From Gammaproteobacteria bacterium (GTDB lineage: Bacteria; Pseudomonadota; Gammaproteobacteria; GRL18), in assembly GCA_016744375.1 (NCBI GenBank), contig JADGEM010000014.1:1-64000 (forward strand): DNA of 64,000 nt. Direction: 5' to 3'. Both the position numbers and the translations under genes were made by a program. Shown piece by piece: positions 45,395-53,804 of the stretch. The notes under the pieces were generated by a model that saw only the letters and a list, made by a program, of their open reading frames with translations, searched no databases and was not told the origin of the DNA. Positions within the stretch are counted from its first letter, which is position 1, and the number at the start of each line of letters is the position of its first letter.

Positions 45395-46253
45395 GCGGGT
45401 GGCTGGAATTGTGCAGATGATCTTTTTGGATCATTGGTAAAACGGTCTCACCTAACTTAAGGTGTGTTTTATACTGTTTTATCTGTTGTTTTAACCACTC
45501 AATCCACTCATTGATCCCCTGTTTTTCTAAACTTGAGTCATTGCTTTTACGGGCAGATATTTGAAAAACAGGGGCTGGGTTGGCAAGGTTGCGGATATTT
45601 TTTTCTGCTTTGCTGACATCGAAATCATCCAGGAAAGGCAGTAAATCCGCTTTGGTTATAAGTGTTAAGTTAGAACCACGAAACATGACGGGATATTTAG
45701 CGGGTTTATCATCACCTTCTGTGACTGAGAGCAAGGTCACATTTAAGTGATGTCCCAGATCAAAACTGGCAGGACAAACCAGGTTGCCGACGTTTTCTAT
45801 AAAAATAATATCCAGATTATCTAAGTCCAGTTCATGCAGGGCATCATGTACCATATAGGCATCCAGATGACAGGCACTTCCAGTTGTTATTTGAATGGCC
45901 GGGGTATTTCTGTCCCGTATTCTTTGGGCATCATTCTCTGTTTCCAGATCACCTTCTATTACCGCAATGGAAAGTTTATCGTTAGTATTTATTCTGATCG
46001 TGTTGAGGGCATCAATTGTTGCTTCCAGAAGTGCTGTTTTACCTGAACCCGGAGAGGACATCAGATTAATTGCCAGCACCTGATGTTTGTCAAAATGCTC
46101 GCGATTGTGGGCGGCCCGATGATTATTTTCATGCAGTAGGTTCTGCAGTACTTCGACCGCCTCATTACCCTCTGAGGTCTTGGCGTGTTTGCCCCCTGTT
46201 TCGATAAGATTCCGATTGCCTTCAGTGACATTACAACCACAAGTATCACACAT
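45384..46253 (-). CDS. hypB: Hydrogenase nickel-insertion GTPase HypB
   Basis: A 289-aa SIMIBI GTPase that delivers nickel to the large subunit with HypA. It has the N-terminal CDTCGC nickel site, a moderately His-rich linker, Walker A (SSPGSGKTALLE), IEGDLETENDAQRI and a NVGNLVCPASFDLG metal-site motif. The frame opens at 46268, but the ATG at 46251-46253 gives the canonical MCDTCGC start and overlaps the hypA stop by 8 nt. Confidence 0.95.
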   Translation of the reverse strand: MCDTCGCNVTEGNRNLIETGGKHAKTSEGNEAVEVLQNLLHENNHRAAHNREHFDKHQVLAINLMSSPGSGKTALLEATIDALNTIRINTNDKLSIAVIEGDLETENDAQRIRDRNTPAIQITTGSACHLDAYMVHDALHELDLDNLDIIFIENVGNLVCPASFDLGHHLNVTLLSVTEGDDKPAKYPVMFRGSNLTLITKADLLPFLDDFDVSKAEKNIRNLANPAPVFQISARKSNDSSLEKQGINEWIEWLKQQIKQYKTHLKLGETVLPMIQKDHLHNSSHPHEH

Positions 46254-46611
46254 TCGATTTCTCCTCAAATTTTTCCAGTTCTACTGATTTTAATAACATT
46301 TCATCGCCGCTGATCAAACTTGTTTGCCAGGCACCGCAGGCACTGCAAATAAGCTTGCTGATATCTGCTGTATTTTCATTGCCGCAGATATTGCAGTGTA
46401 TTTTTATTGGTAATATTTGTATCTCCAAAATGGCATTTTGAGCAATGCTTCCAGCACTGGCAACAGGGAAAGCATGCTCTAATAAAAGGGCCTCTACTCC
46501 TGATAAGGGGCCTATCTGAATGTAAATTTTTGTCACAATGCGGGCATTATTTTGTCTGCTGATTTCAGTGACTTGTTCAATAATACTTTGGCAGATAGAG
46601 AGCTCATGCAT
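46246..46611 (-). CDS. hypA: Hydrogenase nickel-insertion protein HypA
   Basis: A 121-aa metallochaperone. It begins MHELSICQSI with the nickel-binding His2 and has a zinc site of two CxxC pairs (CNICGNEN and CSACGAW). Its start codon overlaps the hypC stop by 8 nt and its stop overlaps hypB by 8 nt. Partner of HypB in nickel delivery. Confidence 0.95.
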   Translation of the reverse strand: MHELSICQSIIEQVTEISRQNNARIVTKIYIQIGPLSGVEALLLEHAFPVASAGSIAQNAILEIQILPIKIHCNICGNENTADISKLICSACGAWQTSLISGDEMLLKSVELEKFEEKSNV

Positions 46612-46873
46612 TGTCTTTTTCGCTTAAGTGCTCACCTGCTGAAGCCTGGTCTTCAAGAGAAAGCATTTCATCATAGATTTGCCAGGCCGTTTCAGCCTCA
46701 GTTTCAGAAACCTTTTGAATCGCATAACCAACATGTACGACGACATAATCACCGATATTGACGGATTCGTCCTGCAGCATAAATAGGCTCACGTCACGCT
46801 CAATTCCTTTTGCTTCACAACGTGCCATAAATTGATTAATTTCCAGTATTTTCATTGGAATACCAAGACACAT
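46604..46873 (-). CDS. hypC: Hydrogenase maturation chaperone HypC
   Basis: An 89-aa chaperone that carries the Fe(CN)2CO unit from HypD to the large subunit. It starts with the family-defining MCLGIPMKI, whose N-terminal cysteine is a metal ligand, and keeps GDYVVVHVGYAIQKV. The frame is open to 46927 but the MCLGIP start at 46871-46873 is clear. First gene of the hyp operon, followed by an 8-nt overlap with hypA. The longer, acidic C-terminal tail is slightly unusual. Confidence 0.95.
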   Translation of the reverse strand: MCLGIPMKILEINQFMARCEAKGIERDVSLFMLQDESVNIGDYVVVHVGYAIQKVSETEAETAWQIYDEMLSLEDQASAGEHLSEKDNA

Positions 46874-47104
46874 ACTCTCTCTTTCAACCCATTTTTTTAG
46901 TTTATTCCTGCCTCTAGTATATGACAAAACCTGATAATAAATTGGAATTATTGGATAAATAATTGAGCCAGATCATTAGAAGCTTCAATAACGTTTAAAA
47001 TACGTTGTTTATACCTACAAAATAAAGACATTTAGCGCTGAAAAGGTGTAATATTGTAATTGTCTATTGATCTTATCCTTTATAAATTCTAAAGGGGAGG
47101 TGGT
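46874..47104. promoter_or_regulatory. Divergent promoter region between hyp and hydrogenase operons
   Basis: The 231 nt between the divergent hypC and protease starts must contain both operon promoters. It is AT-rich. I find no exact sigma-54 geometry (a TGG near 46951 is followed by GA rather than GC at the right distance) and only a half-site like FNR (TTGAT near 47066). The plus-strand end carries a GGGGAGG ribosome site before 47105. Confidence 0.6.
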
Positions 47105-47644
47105 ATGCTTATGGCAATGATTCTTGGGGTGGGTAATACCTTACTAAAAGATGAAGGTATTGGTATCCACTTGCTTAATTTTATTCAGGCACTGAATCCA
47201 CAATGGCAAGCAGAAGATGGAATTGAGATGCTTGACGGTGGTACTTTGAGTTTTGATTTATTGTCCAGTATCCGTGCCGATCAAAACTTAATTGTTCTGG
47301 ATGCCATAAACTTAAAGCAGGCACCCGGTACAGTGTATTGCCTCCATGATCAGGCAATGGATGAATTCCTTTCACAGCCAGGCAAAAGTGTGCATGAAGT
47401 TTCCTTGCTGGATCTCTTTGATATGAGCCGCCTCGTCGAACAACTCCCGGAAAAACGTGCCCTGATAGGCATCCAGCCTGACTCTATTGACTGGGGTAGT
47501 GATCTGACTCCCATTGTCGAAAAAGCTTTACCTGAAGCGGCAGCTCAAATTAAACGGCTTTTGGAACAATGGGGTGCTATTGACTTAAGCAATAAAACCG
47601 CTGCGATAAATGAAAAGCCGAATCGGAGGGAGAGAGTATTATGA
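47105..47644 (+). CDS. hupD: Hydrogenase maturation protease
   Basis: A 179-aa endopeptidase of the HyaD/HybD/HupD family, which cuts the C-terminal tail of the large subunit after nickel insertion. It shows GVGNTLLKDEGIGIHLL with the nickel-sensing Glu, LDGGTLSFDLL, VLDAINLKQAPG and SVHEVSLLDL. AGGGGAGG sits 4 nt before the chosen ATG; a second ATG two codons later (MAMIL) is also possible. First gene of the plus-strand hydrogenase operon; overlaps the next gene by 4 nt (ATGA). Confidence 0.92.
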   Translation: MLMAMILGVGNTLLKDEGIGIHLLNFIQALNPQWQAEDGIEMLDGGTLSFDLLSSIRADQNLIVLDAINLKQAPGTVYCLHDQAMDEFLSQPGKSVHEVSLLDLFDMSRLVEQLPEKRALIGIQPDSIDWGSDLTPIVEKALPEAAAQIKRLLEQWGAIDLSNKTAAINEKPNRRERVL

Positions 47645-48078
47645 ATATTGAAACTTTCTCCAGTCAAACTCTTGCAGATATTAAAGTACAGGTCGAATCC
47701 CCTGAATATGAAACTGGAAACTTACACAGTATTTTAACGGAGATTAAATTTTCTCTGCAACAGCTTCTGGAACAAAAAAAATCTCATACCATTGATTTAC
47801 GAGCCATGCCCTGGTCACCGGGAGAAGAGCGGAAATTAGAAAAATATCTGGGAAAAGGTGAAGTTCGCACTGAGCTTGATGCCCTGGGTAAAAGTATATT
47901 TTATGAAACCAGTTATAGCGGTATCTGGGTAGTGACACACTATAGTGAAGACGGAGTAATCATTGGTAAGTCCATTGAAGTTACCTATATGCCTGAGATG
48001 TTATTTTCACAATATGAAGAAGTTAAAGACAGCCTTGAACGAATAAAAGAGATTGAGCGAATAGAAGAGATTAAGTGA
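47641..48078 (+). CDS. HupH-like hydrogenase expression/formation protein
   Basis: A 145-aa protein matching the C-terminal domain of HupH (HyaF family): a GKGEVRTEL stretch followed by IFYETSYSGIWVVTHY, where the family has ET-x-x-GVW. HupH-type proteins assist assembly of the small subunit or Fe-S clusters of uptake hydrogenases. It appears to consist mainly of this domain, so it is shorter than typical HupH. Start overlaps the protease stop (ATGA). The repeated E-R-I-K end is a helical tail. Confidence 0.75.
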   Translation: MNIETFSSQTLADIKVQVESPEYETGNLHSILTEIKFSLQQLLEQKKSHTIDLRAMPWSPGEERKLEKYLGKGEVRTELDALGKSIFYETSYSGIWVVTHYSEDGVIIGKSIEVTYMPEMLFSQYEEVKDSLERIKEIERIEEIK

Positions 48079-48110
48079 TTCTGTAAAACACATCAGCAAG
48101 GATCAGGAAG

Positions 48111-49214
48111 ATGAATAAACAAACACTTTTTGAATTACTGCAGCAACAGGGTGTCTCGCGACGTGGTTTCCTGAAATATTGCACGGCATTAACCTCACTG
48201 ATGGCTCTGCCAGCATCAATGATATCGACAGTTGCTCAGGCACTGGAATCCGCCAGGCGCCCCTCTGTTATCTGGCTCTCTTTTCAGGAATGCACTGGCT
48301 GTGCTGAATCCCTGCTGCGCTCACATAGTCCTACGGTTGAAGGCTTGATCTTTGATCATATCTCATTAGATTATCAGCATACTCTTCAGGCTGCTGCCGG
48401 TGAGGCGGCAGAGCATGCCAGAGAACAGGCCATGAAGGAAAATTATGGCAACTATCTGGTCGTGGTTGATGGTTCTATTCCACTGGCTGATCCTGGGTAT
48501 TCAACCATTGCCGGGATGAGTAATCTTGATATGCTTAATGACACCGTTGCGGGTGCGGCGGCAGTTATTGCTGTGGGTACCTGCTCAGCTTATGGCGGCC
48601 TGCCACATGCTGCTCCCAATCCAACGGGTGCAGTTTCAGTGTCATCATTGATTAAAGATAAACCAGTTATCAATGTTCCAGGGTGTCCTCCAATCCCAAC
48701 GGTTATTACAGGTGTTCTGGCACATTATCTGACCTTTGGCAGTATTCCAGAGCTGGATCGTCTGGGGCGTCCCAAAGTTTTCTATGGCCAGAGTATCCAT
48801 GATCGTTGTTATCGCCGTCCTTTTTATGACAAAGGTCTGTTTGCTGAAACATTTGATGATGAAGGGGCAAAAAAAGGCTGGTGTCTCTATCGGTTGGGGT
48901 GTAAAGGTCCTATGACCTATAACGCCTGTGCCACATTGAAATGGAACCAGCAGACCAGTTGGCCTGTGGAGTCAGGTCATGGTTGTCTGGGTTGTTCAGA
49001 ACCAGACTTCTGGGATGCCGGCAGTTTTTATAAAGCCCTGTCCATTCCTGATGGTGATTATGCAAGGGCTGCAGGGTATGCTGTTGCAAGCGGTGTGGTT
49101 TTGGGTGCGGCGGCTGGTTTTGCCAACCAGAAGACCAAATCTGCAGCGGTGTCGCAGCATACTAAGGTCTCAGTCGATGATTTCTCTTTAAACCAAAAAG
49201 ATACTAACAAATGA
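48111..49214 (+). CDS. [NiFe] hydrogenase small subunit
   Basis: A 367-aa Fe-S electron-transfer subunit with a Tat signal (SRRGFLKYC at residues 16-24, then a hydrophobic stretch ending VAQALES). Cluster ligands visible: ECTGCAES (proximal), GTCSAYGG and GCPPIPTV, the distal/medial set HDRCYRRPFYDKG, CLYRLGCKGPMTYNAC and GHGCLGCSEPDFWD. Group 1 membrane-linked uptake type by pattern; a hydrophobic AGYAVASGVVLGAAAGFA tail may anchor it. The order small subunit, Isp1, Isp2, large subunit is the hallmark of group 1e (HynS-Isp1-Isp2-HynL). AGGAAG precedes the ATG. Confidence 0.94.
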   Translation: MNKQTLFELLQQQGVSRRGFLKYCTALTSLMALPASMISTVAQALESARRPSVIWLSFQECTGCAESLLRSHSPTVEGLIFDHISLDYQHTLQAAAGEAAEHAREQAMKENYGNYLVVVDGSIPLADPGYSTIAGMSNLDMLNDTVAGAAAVIAVGTCSAYGGLPHAAPNPTGAVSVSSLIKDKPVINVPGCPPIPTVITGVLAHYLTFGSIPELDRLGRPKVFYGQSIHDRCYRRPFYDKGLFAETFDDEGAKKGWCLYRLGCKGPMTYNACATLKWNQQTSWPVESGHGCLGCSEPDFWDAGSFYKALSIPDGDYARAAGYAVASGVVLGAAAGFANQKTKSAAVSQHTKVSVDDFSLNQKDTNK

Positions 49215-49226
49215 AGGAGTTAACAA

Positions 49227-49898
49227 ATGGAACTGTTTAGTAATGCAAATGACTTCCTTCTATGGACCAGAGGAGATGCCTTTAATATTGCTATCGGCCT
49301 ATTTATTATTGGCATTCTCATCCGGCTTCTGGAAATCTTTCTGCTGGGTAGAAAACAGGATTTTTCAGAGCCGCGTGGTAGCGAGTGGGGGCCTGGATTA
49401 AAGAATATTATTACCCGTTCTGTGGTGGATAATGGCACTTTTAAACGAGCACCTTTTGTGGTTGTAGTCGGTTATATCTGGCATATTTGTTTTTTTATTA
49501 TTCTGCTGTTTTTTGTTCCGCATATTGAGCTTATTCATGCAATGCTGGGGTTAAAGTGGCCCGGGCTGGGCAGTCAATTTATTGATGCCTCAGCGGTTAT
49601 TGCAATGGTGGCCTTACTTGCGATGTTATGGCACCGTCTAACACATCCAGTACTTAAGTTTTTAAGTACTTTTGAGGATTATCTGGTCTGGCTGGTGACA
49701 TTTTTACCGTTACTCACAGGTTATATTGCCTTTCATCGTATGATTGATCCCTATCCCCTGGCTTTGGGGCTGCATATTCTTAGTGTTGAATTATTATTGA
49801 TTGTATTTCCTTTTACTAAATTAATGCATGCAATCACATTGTTTATCGCTCGCTGGTATACGGGAGCTATGATGGGACGTAAGGGGATAGAATCATGA
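49227..49898 (+). CDS. isp1: Isp1, DsrM/NarI-like b-type cytochrome subunit
   Basis: A 223-aa membrane protein with about five TM helices and histidines in helices (IWHICFF, WHRLTHP, LHILSVELL, LMHAITLF) suited to b-haem binding, as in NarI, HdrE and DsrM. Isp1 proteins link group 1e hydrogenases to the quinone pool or to Isp2. Its gene lies 12 nt after the small subunit gene and overlaps isp2 by 4 nt (ATGA). Confidence 0.88.
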   Translation: MELFSNANDFLLWTRGDAFNIAIGLFIIGILIRLLEIFLLGRKQDFSEPRGSEWGPGLKNIITRSVVDNGTFKRAPFVVVVGYIWHICFFIILLFFVPHIELIHAMLGLKWPGLGSQFIDASAVIAMVALLAMLWHRLTHPVLKFLSTFEDYLVWLVTFLPLLTGYIAFHRMIDPYPLALGLHILSVELLLIVFPFTKLMHAITLFIARWYTGAMMGRKGIES

Positions 49899-51190
49899 GT
49901 ACTGGTACTTTAAATATATCAAAAGGGATTAATGCACTGAAGGAACAGATTGATGCACCGACAGCGGCATTTTTCAGCAGTTGTGTCCATTGTGGTTTGT
50001 GTGCTGAGGCCTGTTTGTTTTATACCGAAACCAATGACCCAAAATACACACCCATCAATAAAGTTGAACCTCTACGCCGCATCTGGGAAAGTGAATATAC
50101 CCTGTTTGGAAGGTTGAAAAAAGTTCTGGGACTGGCAAAGCCAGTGACTGACGAAATGCTGCAGGAATGGGAACCTTTGGTTTATGATGCTTGTACTCTA
50201 TGCGGCCGCTGTTCAATGGTGTGTCCTGTGGGTAATGATATTTCAACCATGATCCGCAAAGTACGTGAAGGCATGGTGGCCTCGGATCATGCACCGGAAG
50301 GTTTGATTGGTGCCAGTACCCGTGCGGTTAAAATTGGCAGTCCTATGGGCATTCGCCTGAAAGCTCTGAAGGCACAAATTGGACATATTGAAACGGATAC
50401 CGGGTTGACGATCCCTATCGATGTTGAAGGCGCTGATTATCTGGCACTGTTATCCTCTATGGAAATTATTAATTTCCCTGAATATATAGAATCACTGGCA
50501 AAAATATTTAAGCAGGCGGGCGTCAGCTGGACCTTGTCATCAGAAGCATTTGAAGCCACTAATTCCGGCATACAGATTGGCAGCAGTGACATTGCCAGAG
50601 AATTAGTGCAACGGGTTGTGGAAGGTGCAGAAAAATTAAAAGTGAAGTATGTGATCAGTCCTGAGTGTGGTCATGCTTATACGGCAATTCGCTGGGATGG
50701 TCCAAACCTGATTGGCCGTGAATACCCTTTTAAAGTGGTTCATATTCTGGAGTTGCTTGATGAGCTGCAGCAAAGCGGACGTTTCAAAACATCAGGTCTG
50801 CTTGAGAAAAGGCTGACTTTTCATGATCCCTGTCAGCTTGTTCGTAAAGGTGGTGTTGAAGCACAGCCAAGGCGTTTGCTTGCTCAGATTTCATCACAGT
50901 TTGTAGAAATGACTGACTCTGGAAAAATGAACTGGTGCTGCGGCGGCGGTGGTGGTGTCAGTGCGAATGAACGGGCCGATGACATTCGTCTAAAAGTCTT
51001 TAACCGTAAGAAAGCTCAATTGGAAGAAATAGATATTGAGGTTATGGTTACTGCCTGTGCAAATTGTCGACTGGTGCTTGAAGAAGGCCTGGAAGAAAAC
51101 AATATGGACATACCGGTTATAGGTTTAAGTGAATTAATTTCTGAGCATCTGGTTGAAGAGAATGCAGTAAAGGGAGAAAATAATGAGTGA
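49895..51190 (+). CDS. isp2: Isp2, HdrD/DsrK-like Fe-S protein
   Basis: A 431-aa cytoplasmic-side Fe-S protein. The N-terminal half has two 4Fe-4S motifs (CVHCGLCAEAC and CTLCGRCSMVCPVG). The C-terminal half has CCG-domain features (HDPCQLVRKGG, NWCCGGGGGVSANE and CANCRLV), the site at which HdrD and DsrK bind the special cluster that handles disulfide or thiol reactions. Isp2 is thus a likely reaction centre for a sulfur substrate such as a DsrC-type protein, one of which is encoded three genes downstream. It overlaps the large subunit gene by 8 nt. Confidence 0.9.
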   Translation: MSTGTLNISKGINALKEQIDAPTAAFFSSCVHCGLCAEACLFYTETNDPKYTPINKVEPLRRIWESEYTLFGRLKKVLGLAKPVTDEMLQEWEPLVYDACTLCGRCSMVCPVGNDISTMIRKVREGMVASDHAPEGLIGASTRAVKIGSPMGIRLKALKAQIGHIETDTGLTIPIDVEGADYLALLSSMEIINFPEYIESLAKIFKQAGVSWTLSSEAFEATNSGIQIGSSDIARELVQRVVEGAEKLKVKYVISPECGHAYTAIRWDGPNLIGREYPFKVVHILELLDELQQSGRFKTSGLLEKRLTFHDPCQLVRKGGVEAQPRRLLAQISSQFVEMTDSGKMNWCCGGGGGVSANERADDIRLKVFNRKKAQLEEIDIEVMVTACANCRLVLEEGLEENNMDIPVIGLSELISEHLVEENAVKGENNE

Positions 51191-52904
51191 GCGTATTGTC
51201 GTTGACCCTATCACACGAATAGAAGGCCATCTGCGTATTGAAGCACAAATGGATGGTGATAAAATTGCACAGGCTTATTCTGCGGGTACAATGGTCAGAG
51301 GGATAGAGTTGATCCTGAAGGGACGTGATCCAAGAGATGCCTGGGCCTTTACACAACGTATTTGCGGCGTTTGTACTCTGGTTCATGGTATTGCTTCAGT
51401 GCGAGCGGTCGAAAATGCATTGAATTATTCTATACCGAAAAATGCTCAACTGATTCGTAATCTTATGATCATGGCACAATATGCTCATGATCATGTGATG
51501 CACTTCTATCATCTGCATGCTCTGGATTGGGTTGATGTCGTATCCGCACTGGATGCTGATCCAAAAGCAACCTCAGAGCTGGCACAAAGTATCAGTAAAT
51601 GGCCTAAGTCATCACCGGGTTATTTTGCGGATATGAAGAAGAAACTAAAAACCTTTGTTGAAAGTGGTCAATTAGGAATATTTTCTAACGCCTATTGGGG
51701 ACATCCCGCTTATAGACTACCTCCCGAGGCTAACCTTATGGCCGTATCACATTATCTTGAGGCCCTGACATGGCAGCGTGATGTGGCAAAACTGCATACT
51801 GTTTTTGGTGGTAAAAATCCCCATCCTAATTTTCTTGTAGGTGGTGTCGCATCACCGATTGATTTAAATTCTGACTCTGCCATTAATATTAAGAAATTAT
51901 CACAGGTTCAGGATGTGATCAATGAAATGAAAGCCTTTGTTGATCAAGTTTATGTACCTGATACTCTGGCTATAGCCTCATTTTATAAAGATTGGTTTAA
52001 GCGAGGTGAAGGTTTGGGGAATTTTCTCTGCTATGGTGATTTGCCTGGGACGTCAATGACTGACCCTGATAGTTTCTTTTTACCTCCGGGTGTTATTCTT
52101 AATCGTGACATATCAACCGTCCATCCGGTGGATCTGAATAATGATGCTGAAATACAGGAGTACATCAGTCATTCATGGTATGACTATAGCGGTGGTAAAG
52201 ACAGTGGACTACACCCCTATGTTGGTGAAACCGATTTAAATTATAGTGGTCCTAAACCACCCTATAAACACCTGGATGTTGAAAATAGTTATTCATGGCT
52301 TAAGTCACCACGCTGGAAAGGTCAGTCGATGGAAACCGGGCCTCTGGCCAGAGTCCTGACTCTGTATGCTAAAGGACATGAGCAAACCCGTGATTTAGTG
52401 GGCATGACATTGAAAAAATTAGATGTCCCCGTTGAAGCACTGTTTTCGACTCTGGGAAGAACTGCCGCCAGAACACTGGAAACCAAGATCATTGTTGATG
52501 GAATGCAGGGAATGTATGATCAATTAATTGCTAATATTAAATCCGGTGACACTCAAACATTCAATGATCAGCTCTGGGAACCCTCAACATGGCCTAAAAA
52601 AGCTCAGGGTGTGGGCTTTATGGAAGCACCTCGTGGTGCTCTGGGACACTGGATAGTGATTGAAGATCAAAAAATTGCCAATTATCAGGCTGTTGTTCCC
52701 AGTACATGGAATGCCGGACCACGTGATCCACAAGGTCAGGCTGGAGCTTATGAGGCTGCATTAGAAGATAATCACCAGCTGTATGATACGAAACAGCCGA
52801 TAGAAATTTTACGTACCATTCACAGTTTCGATCCCTGTATTGCCTGCGCAGTACATGTGACTGATCCCGATGGTGAGGAAATAATAAAGGTGAAAGTAAG
52901 CTGA
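51183..52904 (+). CDS. [NiFe] hydrogenase large subunit
   Basis: A 573-aa catalytic subunit. The L1 motif RICGVCTLVHG near residue 60 and the L2 motif DPCIACAVH near the C-terminus hold the four cysteines of the NiFe site. The last 15 residues after the His (starting VTDPDGEE) are the expected peptide removed by the maturation protease, so this is an intact precursor. It oxidises or evolves H2 together with the small subunit. Codon use resembles the rest of the operon. The start overlaps isp2 by 8 nt, as in the hyp operon. Confidence 0.96.
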   Translation: MSERIVVDPITRIEGHLRIEAQMDGDKIAQAYSAGTMVRGIELILKGRDPRDAWAFTQRICGVCTLVHGIASVRAVENALNYSIPKNAQLIRNLMIMAQYAHDHVMHFYHLHALDWVDVVSALDADPKATSELAQSISKWPKSSPGYFADMKKKLKTFVESGQLGIFSNAYWGHPAYRLPPEANLMAVSHYLEALTWQRDVAKLHTVFGGKNPHPNFLVGGVASPIDLNSDSAINIKKLSQVQDVINEMKAFVDQVYVPDTLAIASFYKDWFKRGEGLGNFLCYGDLPGTSMTDPDSFFLPPGVILNRDISTVHPVDLNNDAEIQEYISHSWYDYSGGKDSGLHPYVGETDLNYSGPKPPYKHLDVENSYSWLKSPRWKGQSMETGPLARVLTLYAKGHEQTRDLVGMTLKKLDVPVEALFSTLGRTAARTLETKIIVDGMQGMYDQLIANIKSGDTQTFNDQLWEPSTWPKKAQGVGFMEAPRGALGHWIVIEDQKIANYQAVVPSTWNAGPRDPQGQAGAYEAALEDNHQLYDTKQPIEILRTIHSFDPCIACAVHVTDPDGEEIIKVKVS

Positions 52905-52964
52905 TAACAGAGAATCGTTAGAGAGAAATAATTATAGCAAATGTATCTTATATAAGAGGTCATT

Positions 52965-53417
52965 ATGACAATTAAAAATGATCAGGATTTTAAAAAGGCG
53001 TTGTCAGAACTGTCAGTTCAGGAACAGAGATTGGTCGCCACTCAATTTATTAAGAGTGTCCTATTACTGAATTCTGATCCGGTTATTGAACGGGCACTAC
53101 AAATTGTTGAAGATGAAAAATCTTCCCAGAGTGAGTTTGATGATGTTTATAAAAGTTTAAAGACACTGGCAGTGAAAACTTATACCGCCTGTGGTGATGA
53201 TGCAGACTGGGCATCACAGGCAGCACATTTTGTGGTGACGGCAGCTAAAGCGTGTTTAACTCCATTGGGACAACTGGATAATAAAAAAAACCTGGCATGG
53301 AAGTGTGCTATGCAGACACGAATGGCCAGAAGTTGTGCAATGATTGAGACACAGAGTGATATTGTTGATAACGAAGCGCAAAAGCAATATGCCATTATTA
53401 ACAATGTTATCGATTAA
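52965..53417 (+). CDS. Unknown protein in the hydrogenase operon (150 aa)
   Basis: A helical, soluble 150-aa protein with no signal peptide or TM helix. It contains scattered cysteines (TACGDDADW, KACLT, WKCAM, RSCAMIE) at spacings that do not form a known cluster motif. I do not recognise the family. Its place between the large subunit and the DsrC-like gene, each with short gaps, and the same strand suggest it is part of the operon, perhaps an assembly or sulfur-carrier accessory. AGAGGTC is a modest ribosome site. Confidence 0.55.
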   Translation: MTIKNDQDFKKALSELSVQEQRLVATQFIKSVLLLNSDPVIERALQIVEDEKSSQSEFDDVYKSLKTLAVKTYTACGDDADWASQAAHFVVTAAKACLTPLGQLDNKKNLAWKCAMQTRMARSCAMIETQSDIVDNEAQKQYAIINNVID

Positions 53418-53452
53418 TTTAATGTAAAGAAGCTAACTTCTCCGGGGGCACT

Positions 53453-53800
53453 ATGTTAAATCAAAACAAAGGAGCCGATCTAAAAAATTTAGATCTTAAT
53501 AAGAAAGGATACCTTATTCATTTTGAAGCATGGAATAAGGATTTTGCCAATAATATGGCTGAATCAAATGGCCTGAAACTAACAGAATGCCATTGGCATG
53601 TTATTGATTTTTTACGGGAGTATTTCCAGGAGTTTGGCATTGCTCCAGATGCCAGAGAAGTGATAAAAAAACTGGGAAAAAAAATCAATCCTAATACACC
53701 CTGTAGTAGAAAACATTTAGAAGGCTTGTTTGCAAATGGCGGGTGTAAACTGGCTTGTAAGATTGCGGGCTTACCGGATTGCCATTGTAGGGGAGTATGA
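53453..53800 (+). CDS. DsrC/TusE-family sulfur carrier-like protein
   Basis: A 115-aa protein of the DsrC/TusE/DsvC family, shown by GYLIHFEAWNKDFANNMAE, ECHWHVIDFLREYFQEFG and the C-terminal ACKIAGLP arm. C102 in ACKIAGL corresponds to the inner redox cysteine of DsrC. The canonical outer one (penultimate, 11 residues on) is replaced here by a PDCHCRGV end, with cysteines at 110 and 112. DsrC is the substrate of DsrMK, to which Isp1/Isp2 are related, so this protein may be the electron acceptor or donor of the hydrogenase complex. A further C98 is present. A GGGGGCACT precedes the ATG. Confidence 0.85.
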   Translation: MLNQNKGADLKNLDLNKKGYLIHFEAWNKDFANNMAESNGLKLTECHWHVIDFLREYFQEFGIAPDAREVIKKLGKKINPNTPCSRKHLEGLFANGGCKLACKIAGLPDCHCRGV

Positions 53801-53804
53801 AATT

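Noticed and set aside
46874-47104. Sigma-54 promoter for the hydrogenase operon
   Set aside because: The nearest TGG has GA instead of GC at the required distance; no exact site on either strand.
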